Shown here: positions 9,336-16,900 of the stretch, one piece after another
Layout: each line of letters begins with the position of its first letter
Position numbering within the stretch: the stretch's first letter is position 1
Assembly (NCBI RefSeq): GCF_042680125.1
Contig: NZ_JBHTNY010000056.1
Direction: 5' to 3' (one strand)
DNA from: Robinsoniella peoriensis
GTDB lineage: Bacteria > Bacillota > Clostridia > Lachnospirales > Lachnospiraceae
DNA: 46,107 bases
Position numbers and translations under genes: made by a program
Notes under the pieces: generated by a model
The model's input: only the letters and a program-made list of their open reading frames with translations
Database searches by the model: none
Told to the model about the DNA's origin: nothing

Positions 9336-9390
9336 AGCTGCATAACAGAAACCATCCGGTTCATTACCAGACGGTTTCTGTTATGTAGCT
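9336..9390. terminator. Bidirectional intrinsic terminator
   Basis: AGCTGCATAACAGAAACC pairs with GGTTTCTGTTATGTAGCT, with one mismatch and a short loop. It sits between the converging lipoprotein and PHP-domain genes. The minus-strand reading is followed by a T-rich tract (TTTATTTTTATT), so it best terminates the ROK-MFS-PHP transcript and may also stop the lipoprotein transcript. Confidence 0.85.
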
Positions 9391-9462
9391 TCAGCCAATT
9401 TTAAACGAATGATAAATCCTATCATTTAGAGATTTAATTAGGGATTTACGCTAAACCCTAAC

Positions 9463-10353
9463 CTACGAGCGGATCTCCATCATCCTTTGACGGATAATGT
9501 CTGAGATATTTTCATCTGCACCATGTCCATTCAGACGAATTGAAGGTTTTGTTTTCCCATGAAAATCACTTCCACAAGTAATCAGTAATCCGTTTTCTTG
9601 TGCTATCTCATTAAAATAAGTTATTTCCATTCTGCAGTGGTAAGAAGAATATGCTTCTATGCCGTCAATATCAGTCTTCATAATCTGCTGCAGGAAAGCG
9701 TAGTCACCCTGCAGATTCTGTCCGGGGTGCGCCAGAACTGCGATTCCGCCTGCTTCATGAATCAGAGCAATGCCCTCTTCCATCGAAATATATTCTATGG
9801 GCACATATGCCGGTTTACCCTGGGAAAAATAATCCCAGTAAAAATTTACATATGGGTTATCACAGCGCCTTCCTCCTGGCAGGTATGGTGAAAGTACTTT
9901 ATAATTCTTCGCATCTTCTTTTGTAAGTAAAATTTCTGCAATCAGTTCACCGGTTACAACTCCATCACCAGAAGCTTGCAATACTTCCTCTGTATGAAGA
10001 GGAATACCAGTTTCATTTCTAATGAGCTCAATTTTCTGCTCAGCAGCATTTTGCTCCTGCTTCAAAATACCCTTCTCAATTTCTGAAAATACAGGTTTGG
10101 TATAATCAAAATGATAACCCAGCAGATGAAAATTCCGTCCCTTATAAGCACAGTCTAACTCCACACCTGATATCACATGAATTCCCATTTGTCCAGCAAG
10201 TGCCAAAGCCTCCGGTATGCCTCTCACGGTATTGTGATCGGTAATTGACATATACTTGATTTGGGATTGTTTACACAAATCCATAATTTCAGGAATAGAA
10301 AACTCTCCATCATCACTGCAGCTGGAATGGATATGCAAATCTATTTTTGCCAT
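9463..10353 (-). CDS. PHP-domain metal-dependent phosphoesterase
   Basis: 296 residues with the polymerase-and-histidinol-phosphatase fold. Metal-binding blocks are HIHSSCSDDG (from residue 7), TDHNTV (about 58-63), SGVELD (about 82-87), VLAHPGQ near 207 and CGSDFHG near 263. Relatives of this layout (TrpH/RNase AM type) hydrolyse nucleotide or phosphate esters; the real substrate is not evident. It starts 1 bp after the MFS transporter stop codon, and the three-gene operon with the ROK regulator points to a role linked to the imported compound, possibly dephosphorylation. It is followed by a strong terminator. Confidence 0.88.
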   Translation of the reverse strand: MAKIDLHIHSSCSDDGEFSIPEIMDLCKQSQIKYMSITDHNTVRGIPEALALAGQMGIHVISGVELDCAYKGRNFHLLGYHFDYTKPVFSEIEKGILKQEQNAAEQKIELIRNETGIPLHTEEVLQASGDGVVTGELIAEILLTKEDAKNYKVLSPYLPGGRRCDNPYVNFYWDYFSQGKPAYVPIEYISMEEGIALIHEAGGIAVLAHPGQNLQGDYAFLQQIMKTDIDGIEAYSSYHCRMEITYFNEIAQENGLLITCGSDFHGKTKPSIRLNGHGADENISDIIRQRMMEIRS

Positions 10354-10354
10354 G

Positions 10355-11647
10355 TCAGCACCCTCCTTCTAAAGTTAATTTACTACCTCTGCTCTTAAAA
10401 CCCAGCACCAGAATCTGCAATATTATAATTGCCACAGTGGATACTACATATAAAAGCCGGATATTTCCAAATTGTATTGCACCTTTAACCCAACTGCTGG
10501 ATTCCAAAAGATGTTTCACGGCTCCTCCGATGACAGGTCCCAGGATAAACGCCAGCCCAACTGCAGCACTAAAGAAATTGTCAAACAGAATCCGCCCGTC
10601 TCTTGGCATCAGTTCGTAGCGGCGATTGAATACCGAGACCATAAAACCGGCATTGGCAACTGACGCAAATAAAAACGCTGCTGGAATAAAAATGTATAAA
10701 TTGTGTGAATTTGACAACGCAAGAAAAAGTGTCTCACCTATAAAAAACCATATGGAAGCCGTGAGTGCAAACTGATGCCCTCTTTTATCACTGATCTTCC
10801 CCCAAATCCCCAGCAAAAAGATCTGTGGTAAAGAAATCAGCATCTGCATGGCGGTTGTCGCAATATAGGAAAGTTTTAGATAACGCATCATATATACAAC
10901 TGTAAAACTGTCAGCTATGGAAAGCATGAGATAAAACAAAAATATATACACAACAAAAACCAGAAACCGCCGGCTTTTCATTGGTACCCTTATCATATCC
11001 GGGAAGCTGCTCTTCTTACCCATAGGTTTATGCTGTTCAACATCAGGAATGCGAAACAAAACAGCAACTTCTATAACAGCCATGAATAGAGCTGCAGAAA
11101 ACAAAATAAAAAATCCAATATATCTGCCCGATACCGCATCCATTAGTCGTCCGCCTGTCAGCGACAAAATAACAGTTACCATTAATACCAAGGTCTGACG
11201 TCCTGCAATATACCGCCCGCTCTTTTTTTCATCCACAAAAGTTACCATCCAGTTATTTAATACAACGGTTGTTTGGGCCTGTAAAGTAAACGCAATAACC
11301 ATCATCGGTATAAAGACTACAATCTGCAGGCCTGCCGGAATTAATAGCGGAATCAAAACTATAAGCAGCGTTGCAAGTTTTGAAAATACCGTTAATCCGA
11401 TCGTTATCTTCTTGAAACTGCGAAACCGCTCAATCAGGGAAGAGAAAAGGAGGATTGATATTCCGCAGATATTGCTAATCATACTGATATAGCTTACCAG
11501 TAAGTCGCTTGCTCCCATATACATAGCCAGACCACTCAAAAAAACTCCGCTGGTCAGGAATGTAAAAGATGTTCCGAAAACCACTTGTGTATTAAATGAT
11601 CTTCGACCTGTTGGAATAGCCGGGCCGCATTCTATCATATAGTTCAT
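10355..11647 (-). CDS. Major facilitator superfamily transporter
   Basis: 430-residue integral membrane protein with about 12 hydrophobic segments in two halves, separated by a basic cytoplasmic loop (around EQHKPMGKKSSFPDMIRVPMKSRR). The family-type loop GKISDKRGHQFAL follows in the second half. The solute is unknown; direction of transport cannot be read. It is sandwiched between the ROK regulator (1-bp gap upstream) and the PHP phosphoesterase (1-bp gap downstream), so translation is very likely coupled. A plausible model is import or export of a sugar-like or phosphorylated compound controlled by the ROK protein. Confidence 0.88.
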   Translation of the reverse strand: MNYMIECGPAIPTGRRSFNTQVVFGTSFTFLTSGVFLSGLAMYMGASDLLVSYISMISNICGISILLFSSLIERFRSFKKITIGLTVFSKLATLLIVLIPLLIPAGLQIVVFIPMMVIAFTLQAQTTVVLNNWMVTFVDEKKSGRYIAGRQTLVLMVTVILSLTGGRLMDAVSGRYIGFFILFSAALFMAVIEVAVLFRIPDVEQHKPMGKKSSFPDMIRVPMKSRRFLVFVVYIFLFYLMLSIADSFTVVYMMRYLKLSYIATTAMQMLISLPQIFLLGIWGKISDKRGHQFALTASIWFFIGETLFLALSNSHNLYIFIPAAFLFASVANAGFMVSVFNRRYELMPRDGRILFDNFFSAAVGLAFILGPVIGGAVKHLLESSSWVKGAIQFGNIRLLYVVSTVAIIILQILVLGFKSRGSKLTLEGGC

Positions 11648-11648
11648 T

Positions 11649-12683
11649 TTACCCCCTTACAAGCATAACATCAGCAAAAATCTGTTCAGCAGTTAAATAA
11701 GCCATTCCTTCAAAATAATCATGCCATATATCTTCTGCATAAAGTATTTCAGCAGACATTTTATCCGGCAGTGTGCTGTCAAAATAGTTATTAATCATAG
11801 ACAGACAGTCTTTGCGGAAATCATTCCCCCCCAAAGCAATATACTGCGGATTCAATATACAGCAAATTCCTGCAATTAATTTTGCAATAATACGTGCATA
11901 ATGATCATCTTCCAAAGGTGATGACAACAGATCATCCAGCGTTCTGGTTTCATCCACGGGAAATAATCCCAACTCTCCTACGAAGTTATTCCAGCCCCGC
12001 AAAACCCTTCCTTCCGAAAGAAATCCCGCACTTAGGCAGTCATTATCAAAATGTACATATGCCATGTTTATATTTTCACAGCTCTCTTCCGGATATTCTT
12101 TTAAATAGCAGCGTCCAAATCCCAGAGTAATAGCATTCAAGTCATTTTCTAATATGACCGGTATTCCATATCGTTCGTGGATTGCCTCACCTATTGGATG
12201 ATCCTCCAGTTGTCCTTCCGGATTCTTTCTCTGGTATTCCATACCATTGACAATTCCAGGAACACCGATACCAATAGACTTAATTTCTATCTTCGTTACA
12301 AGTTCATCCAGGAAATCGCATATGGATGCTGCCACATTTTCATTTGCCGCAAATACTCCGCTCTCCTGAATCTCACCACAGATATTAACGGTTAGATAAC
12401 GGATGCTGTCACCATCCAGACACAGTCCTACTCCAAAAAATCTGTTCTTATTCAGCTCATAGCGAACTGCTTTTCTTCCGCCTATGGATTCATCGTAACC
12501 GGCATCAACAATTTCATTATTCATCAGCATTTCTGTCAGAAGTGTGCGTACGGTAGTCACACTGATTTTTGTTGCTGCCACGATCTCCGCCCTCGTCGCC
12601 GAGCCTTTTTCCTTAATCGCCTTGCGTACAACCGAAAGATTGACTTGTTTCAATGCATGAGGCTTCCCTAATATATCTTTCAT
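11649..12683 (-). CDS. ROK-family transcriptional regulator
   Basis: 344 residues: an N-terminal winged helix (SATRAEIVAATKISVTTVRTLLTEML, about residues 18-43) followed by a ROK actin-like domain (SIGIGVPGIVNG, LENDLNAITLGFGR, NNFVGELGLFPVDE). The usual ROK zinc motif CxCGxxGC is missing after GELG, and the first phosphate loop reads FFGVGLCLDGD, so it is probably a sensor without kinase activity. First gene of the ROK-MFS-PHP operon. A perfect palindrome just behind its promoter suggests autoregulation. It has AGGAG 11 bases before the ATG. Confidence 0.88.
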   Translation of the reverse strand: MKDILGKPHALKQVNLSVVRKAIKEKGSATRAEIVAATKISVTTVRTLLTEMLMNNEIVDAGYDESIGGRKAVRYELNKNRFFGVGLCLDGDSIRYLTVNICGEIQESGVFAANENVAASICDFLDELVTKIEIKSIGIGVPGIVNGMEYQRKNPEGQLEDHPIGEAIHERYGIPVILENDLNAITLGFGRCYLKEYPEESCENINMAYVHFDNDCLSAGFLSEGRVLRGWNNFVGELGLFPVDETRTLDDLLSSPLEDDHYARIIAKLIAGICCILNPQYIALGGNDFRKDCLSMINNYFDSTLPDKMSAEILYAEDIWHDYFEGMAYLTAEQIFADVMLVRG

Positions 12684-12720
12684 GTTAGCTGTTACTCCTG
12701 TCTGTATTCTTTTGTAATAT

Positions 12721-12732
12721 ACTTATATAAGT
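12721..12732. promoter_or_regulatory. Possible operator palindrome of the ROK operon
   Basis: ACTTAT-ATAAGT is a perfect 12-bp palindrome about ten bases downstream of the -10 box, at or just after the expected transcription start. It is well placed for repression by the ROK protein. Low complexity makes chance occurrence possible. Confidence 0.4.
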
Positions 12733-12742
12733 TTCTAACAAA

Positions 12743-12771
12743 AGTATATACCTGGTTATTAATTATGTCAA
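12743..12771 (-). promoter_or_regulatory. Consensus sigma-A promoter of the ROK-MFS-PHP operon
   Basis: Minus strand: -35 TTGACA (plus 12766-12771), 17-bp spacer, -10 TATACT (plus 12743-12748). Confidence 0.8.
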
Positions 12772-13144
12772 GTCTTTGTGTATTGATTTTTAGATTGAAC
12801 TTTACATACTCGGTTAGAGTTGACGGCTCTGTTCTGGAGACATCTCCCGCTTGCATTGAAGATGTGGTCAAGGTGCAGCTTTTAGATGATGAAATATAAT
12901 GATACGGAGAATTTACTTTGCATAGAGGATTGGCTAAATGATCTGGTGGTATCGGACATGAAGACTGCGCAGAATCATAGGGAACAGTGTTAAAACTCTT
13001 ATATTCCATACAGATGTTGACACTAAGATGACAAGTAAGGATTTAGAAAACTATTCTAAGCATGTGGCAATGTAATACAGTGGAATACAAAAAGGAATAA
13101 CTTTAGAATAAAACTTTAGAAAAAAGTTTGTTTTAAAGGGAACC
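12772..13144 (+). other. Degenerate region upstream of the integrase fragment
   Basis: No intact gene longer than about 45 codons is supported. Plus-strand scraps look partly coding: a reading frame ending at 12899 (...VVKVQLLDDEI) overlaps a 35-codon frame 12886-12993 (MMKYNDTENLLCIEDWL...). From 12998 a frame continues to 13144 in register with the recombinase fragment but is broken by TAA at 13073 and by another TAA before 13145. This pattern fits a decaying mobile-element gene block. A minus-strand frame at 12692-13009 is not supported. Confidence 0.45.
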
Positions 13145-13552
13145 TTGATTCAAGAGTATTTAAAAGCTGGAAAAGAGGAGCTAGTTGTATACTATCCTGA
13201 TATGGTGAATCAACTTTTTAATTTAATTATTGAAATTACTAAGGATAAAAGAATTAAAGGAAATGACTTTCTTTTTCTTGACCAAGATGGTCACAGAGTA
13301 AATGAGCGAGCAATAGATACCCGTATTCGTAAATATTGCATATATGCGGGAATAAATACACGTGGTATGCACAAAACACGGAAAACCTATATTTCTACCT
13401 TGTTAGAAAAGGGAATGTCACCCAACATGGTCAAGGACCAAGTTGGGCATAACGATTTACAAACTACATTCAACAACTTTTATTTCAGTCTTACCAGTGA
13501 TGATGAAAAAGCCAAAAAGTTGAATGATATCTTTAATAATAAAGTGGAATAA
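13145..13552 (+). pseudogene. C-terminal fragment of a tyrosine recombinase (integrase)
   Basis: About 135 codons homologous in pattern to the catalytic end of phage/ICE integrases: GMHKTRKTYISTLLEKG carries the HxxR pair, VGHNDLQTTF the second His, and NFYF the nucleophilic Tyr. The arm-binding and core-binding domains and the first catalytic Arg are absent, and the same frame upstream is interrupted by two TAA codons. Full enzymes have about 350-400 residues, so this is a relic. It ends 44 bp from the 3' end of a tRNA-Gly gene, a classic integration target, which suggests an element once inserted there and was lost. Confidence 0.85.
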
Positions 13553-13555
13553 AAG

Positions 13556-13587
13556 AAAAAAGCCCCGAAAACCTTAGTTTTCAGGGC
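13556..13587 (-). terminator. Terminator of tRNA-Gly
   Basis: Minus strand: GCCCTGAAAAC pairs with GTTTTCGGGGC (one G-T pair), with a short loop, followed by TTTTTT. It lies directly behind the tRNA gene and also faces the end of the integrase relic. Confidence 0.9.
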
Positions 13588-13595
13588 AAAACAAA

Positions 13596-13668
13596 AGCGC
13601 GAGACGGGACTCGAACCCGCGGCCTCGACCTTGGCAAGGTCGCGCTCCACCAACTGAGCCACTCGCGC
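13596..13668 (-). tRNA. tRNA-Gly (anticodon GCC)
   Basis: 73-nt cloverleaf on the minus strand. The acceptor stem GCGCGAG pairs with CTCGCGC, with discriminator U. The anticodon arm is CGACC-TTGCCAA-GGTCG with GCC in the loop, and the T-arm is GCGGG-TTCGAGT-CCCGT. No CCA is encoded on the minus strand after the discriminator. Confidence 0.97.
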
Positions 13669-13713
13669 ATAACTTACTTCTTCTTCTTTTTTTATCTCCT
13701 TGAGACAAGAATT

Positions 13714-13742
13714 ATAATACTATATCTTCCTGGATTTGTCAA
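13714..13742 (-). promoter_or_regulatory. Consensus promoter of tRNA-Gly
   Basis: Minus strand: -35 TTGACA (plus 13737-13742), 17-bp spacer, -10 TATTAT (plus 13714-13719), about 45 bp before the tRNA 5' end. Confidence 0.85.
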
Positions 13743-14020
13743 CAGTTATTTTTAAATTTTTTATATTTTTCAAATTGTATATTCTATTTTGTTAAAAAAT
13801 AGAATGAAGAACGGTATTCAAAAGCTGAACAAAACTTCCCTGTTATTCAAAAAACTAGAAAACCCAGGAACTTTCCAGGCAAATGATACCATCCTCCATT
13901 AGATATTTAATATTTAATATTTACTGTTATCATTATAGCTTAATTTAAAATATTAATTTATAATTGAGTTTTCATTATTTTAATATTCACTATAATTCAC
14001 ACTTCCCCAGCATTTACAAA
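13743..14020. other. AT-rich spacer between tRNA promoter and nitroreductase
   Basis: Very A/T-rich, with TATTTAATATTTAATATTT around 13913. A weak inverted repeat CCAGGAACTTTCCAGG (about 13865-13880) is the only hairpin. No convincing gene or terminator is visible. Confidence 0.4.
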
Positions 14021-14791
14021 TTACTGTTTCAACAGAATACTCAGGACATATTGATTATTCGGAAGTGATTTATGAGTGATATTATTCAGGCGGATTAAGT
14101 CTAAATCCACCCAGATCTCTTCTGCTGCAATCATAACATTGGCGAACATGATTCCCAGATTTAATTCTGCAAATTTACCAAAGGTCCCATTCGCCATCAC
14201 TGCTTTTTTACAAAAAACATGAATTCTGTTTTCATATACAACGAATCTCCAGGGCTGGCTGTTATAGCTGGATGGTGCCAGCCTTGCAGTATCCAGAATC
14301 TCTTTCACCCAGGTTTTGGGTCTTTCTTTATATGCGCATAGTTCATCCATACTCAGACGCTTCGCTTCATAATCATGGCGAAACAGGGAACCCTTAGGGA
14401 ATCCGAATGCCATCGCAGTGACAAATTCATACCCTTCTTCTTCCATCTTTTTATCTTTTCTTTTTGCCATGCCCAAAAAGCAGCATCCAATGCCCTTTGT
14501 ATTTAAATACAATGATATATGCTCCATAATATAGCCTGCATGCAGATCTCTTTTTTCTTTCTTCTCAGCGTACAGAGCGATATAATAAGGCGCGCTTACA
14601 TTTACAAGTCCACCAACACGGCCTCTTTTTGTAACATTATCAATAATTTCAACTTTCACACCAATTCCAGGAAATATCGGTTCTATTTCCTCTACAAATT
14701 CCAGGATCCCGCATAAGATTTTATCATCTATAGCTTCCTTTTTAAAATTCCGTATCGATTTTCTGACATAAATCGCTTCGTACAGATTCAT
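14021..14791 (-). CDS. Nitroreductase-family flavoprotein (TM1586-like)
   Basis: Probable FMN-dependent oxidoreductase. N-terminal MNLYEAIYVRKSIRNF is the nitroreductase signature that binds the FMN phosphate. A second half-domain starts near EILDTARLAPSSYNSQPWRFVVYENRI, so the protein has the two-lobed layout I associate with the TM1586 group rather than the one-domain NfsB type. The start at 14791 (256 residues) is preferred because GGTGAG lies just upstream; an in-frame ATG at 14833 would add 14 residues of unusual sequence. It stands alone between AT-rich DNA and pepF, and the physiological substrate is unknown. Confidence 0.85.
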   Translation of the reverse strand: MNLYEAIYVRKSIRNFKKEAIDDKILCGILEFVEEIEPIFPGIGVKVEIIDNVTKRGRVGGLVNVSAPYYIALYAEKKEKRDLHAGYIMEHISLYLNTKGIGCCFLGMAKRKDKKMEEEGYEFVTAMAFGFPKGSLFRHDYEAKRLSMDELCAYKERPKTWVKEILDTARLAPSSYNSQPWRFVVYENRIHVFCKKAVMANGTFGKFAELNLGIMFANVMIAAEEIWVDLDLIRLNNITHKSLPNNQYVLSILLKQ

Positions 14792-14890
14792 TCTTCTCAC
14801 CCATTTAAACATTTTGTAACAATATTGTAACATGTTTTTATCAGAATATCTACTGCAAATTTGATGGAAAATTGTTTTTTTTTCAAAGCA

Positions 14891-16696
14891 TTAACTGTAC
14901 AATTGTTCTAATTTATCCAAATAACTTTCAAAAACTTTCAGAGCCTCATCCACCGGCTCCGGCCGTGTCATATCCACTCCGCACAATTTCAGCAAGTCAA
15001 TAGGATCCATGGAACTTCCGCTGCTTAAAAACTTCTTATAGTTTTCTACTGCATCTTTCTCTCCATTTAATATTTTACTGCTGATGGCAATTGCAGCCGA
15101 GAATCCCGTTGCATATTGATATACATAAAATGGTGTATAAAAATGAGGAATTCTTGCCCATTCATAGGAAATATCCTCATCAATCACCATGCCATCTCCA
15201 TAATAAGTTTTATTCAGATTATAATATAATTTGCACAATATTTCTGCATTCAGTGTACCGCCTTCTCCCACTACTTTATGAGTTGCTTTTTCAAATTCTG
15301 CAAACATTGTCTGGCGGTATAGGGTGCTCTTGAACTGATCCAGGAAGTAATTAATCAGATATGCCTTTTCCTGTCTATCCTCTGTCTTTTCAATTAAATG
15401 ATGAATGAGAAGTGCTTCATTGCATGTAGATGCCACTTCAGCCACAAAAATCTTATACCCGGCATAAATATACGGTTGGTTTTCATCCGAATAATAAGAA
15501 TGCAGAGCATGCCCCATCTCATGTGCCAGAGTAAATACACTATTCAGATTATTCTGATGATTCAGCAATACATAGGGATGAGTTCCATAAGCGCCCCAGG
15601 AGTAAGCACCTGTCCTCTTTCCTTCATTTTCATATACATCAATCCAGCGGCTGTCAAATCCCTTTTTCAATAAATCCAGATACTCATCCCCCAGGGGTTC
15701 CAGCCCTTCCAGTACGATTTTCTTTGCCTGATCGTAAGCAATCTTCATATCTACTCCGGACACCATGGAAACATGAAGATCATACATGTGAAGTTCATCC
15801 AGATTTAAAAGTTTTTTTCGTAATTCTACATAACGGTACATCAGATTTATATTCTTATGAACTGCTTCAATCAGATTATCATAGACATGAATCGGTATAT
15901 TACTGTCATCAAGGGCTGCTGCAAGTGCGGAATCATACTTTCTTGTTTTAGCAAAAAAAGCTGCCTGTCTCGCATTGGCATCGAAAGTAGCCGCCAGTGT
16001 ATTCTGAAAGCTCTTATAAGAGGCGTATATGGTCTCAAAAGCTTCTTTACGGACATTCCTGTCCTTGCTTTCTAAAAAGGATATATAGCGCCCCTGTGTC
16101 AATCTGGTGATATCTCCATTTTCATCTGTTATATCTCCAAATTTAATATCTGCATTGTTAAACATACTGAAAATATTGCCCGGTCCCTGGGCAACCTCAG
16201 AAACACCCGCCAGTAACTCTTCCTCTTGCTCAGATAAAACATGGTTTTTCTGCCTGATGATATCTGTCAAAAATTTCTCGTATCTGCTAAGATCACTTGT
16301 CTCTTCTTTGAATTTCTCCAGTAATTCTTCCGGTATCCCAAGAATTTCCGGCACCACAAAAGCCGTAGCACTGTTAAGCATGGTCATTATTACCTGCGAT
16401 TCTCCGGACATCTGCTGATACTTTCCATTACCGGTATTCTCATGTAATTTCTGGTTTGCATAGACATAGATTTTTTCCCCAAGCTGATTCATCTCACTGT
16501 AGGCATCCAGCATTTCCAGAAGGCGGCTTCCACTGTCTTTTAAATGTCCCCGAAAGGCTGTAAAATCCTCAATCATTTTCTCCAGCTGCCTGCTGTCTTC
16601 TCCCCATGCCTCATCTGTTTTGTAGAGATCTTCTATTGCCCATGTATTTTCAATCTTCTGTTGTTCCCTGGTTATAATCTGGTTTCCTTCTGCCAT
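14891..16696 (-). CDS. pepF: Oligoendopeptidase F
   Basis: Cytoplasmic zinc metallopeptidase (M3 family) that cleaves short peptides. The 601-residue length is typical. The zinc motif HEMGH (in TLAHEMGHALHSYYSD) is near residues 391-395 and the third ligand region follows in AEVASTCNEALL. The C-terminal YEWARIPHFYTPFYVYQYATGFSAA block is characteristic. The start at 16696 is chosen because GGAGGT lies six bases upstream; an in-frame ATG at 16723 precedes that site. It appears monocistronic, with no clear operon partner. Confidence 0.95.
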   Translation of the reverse strand: MAEGNQIITREQQKIENTWAIEDLYKTDEAWGEDSRQLEKMIEDFTAFRGHLKDSGSRLLEMLDAYSEMNQLGEKIYVYANQKLHENTGNGKYQQMSGESQVIMTMLNSATAFVVPEILGIPEELLEKFKEETSDLSRYEKFLTDIIRQKNHVLSEQEEELLAGVSEVAQGPGNIFSMFNNADIKFGDITDENGDITRLTQGRYISFLESKDRNVRKEAFETIYASYKSFQNTLAATFDANARQAAFFAKTRKYDSALAAALDDSNIPIHVYDNLIEAVHKNINLMYRYVELRKKLLNLDELHMYDLHVSMVSGVDMKIAYDQAKKIVLEGLEPLGDEYLDLLKKGFDSRWIDVYENEGKRTGAYSWGAYGTHPYVLLNHQNNLNSVFTLAHEMGHALHSYYSDENQPYIYAGYKIFVAEVASTCNEALLIHHLIEKTEDRQEKAYLINYFLDQFKSTLYRQTMFAEFEKATHKVVGEGGTLNAEILCKLYYNLNKTYYGDGMVIDEDISYEWARIPHFYTPFYVYQYATGFSAAIAISSKILNGEKDAVENYKKFLSSGSSMDPIDLLKLCGVDMTRPEPVDEALKVFESYLDKLEQLYS

Positions 16697-16804
16697 ATAA
16701 ATACCTCCATTCTTTGCTTCCATTATTATGGTTAAGTATACGATCCTGAAAAATTGCTGTCAAGGGGGTACATCCCGGTCAGTCCAATTCTTTAAAAAAA
16801 TCAC

Positions 16805-16843
16805 ACAACAAAAAACCAGAGATGCTCTATAGCAGCTCCGGTT
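16805..16843 (-). terminator. Terminator of the amidase-yjbQ-HD-methyltransferase operon
   Basis: Minus strand: AACCGGAG pairs with CTCTGGTT (one G-T), with an inner TGCT/AGCA pair, followed by TTTTTTG. It lies about 55 bp behind the methyltransferase stop codon. Confidence 0.8.
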
Positions 16844-16900
16844 CTAATCTTATAAGGATAATCCCTATCAGACAATTCATCAGTCATCAATAGTCATCCG

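Noticed and set aside
12692..13009. 105-codon minus-strand reading frame upstream of the ROK gene
   Set aside because: It covers the strong ROK-operon promoter and palindrome, has no ribosome site and shows low-complexity Ser/Thr-rich sequence without any recognised domain.
13480..13662. 60-codon minus-strand frame across the tRNA-Gly gene
   Set aside because: It is the antisense/sense shadow of the tRNA, its terminator and the integrase relic.
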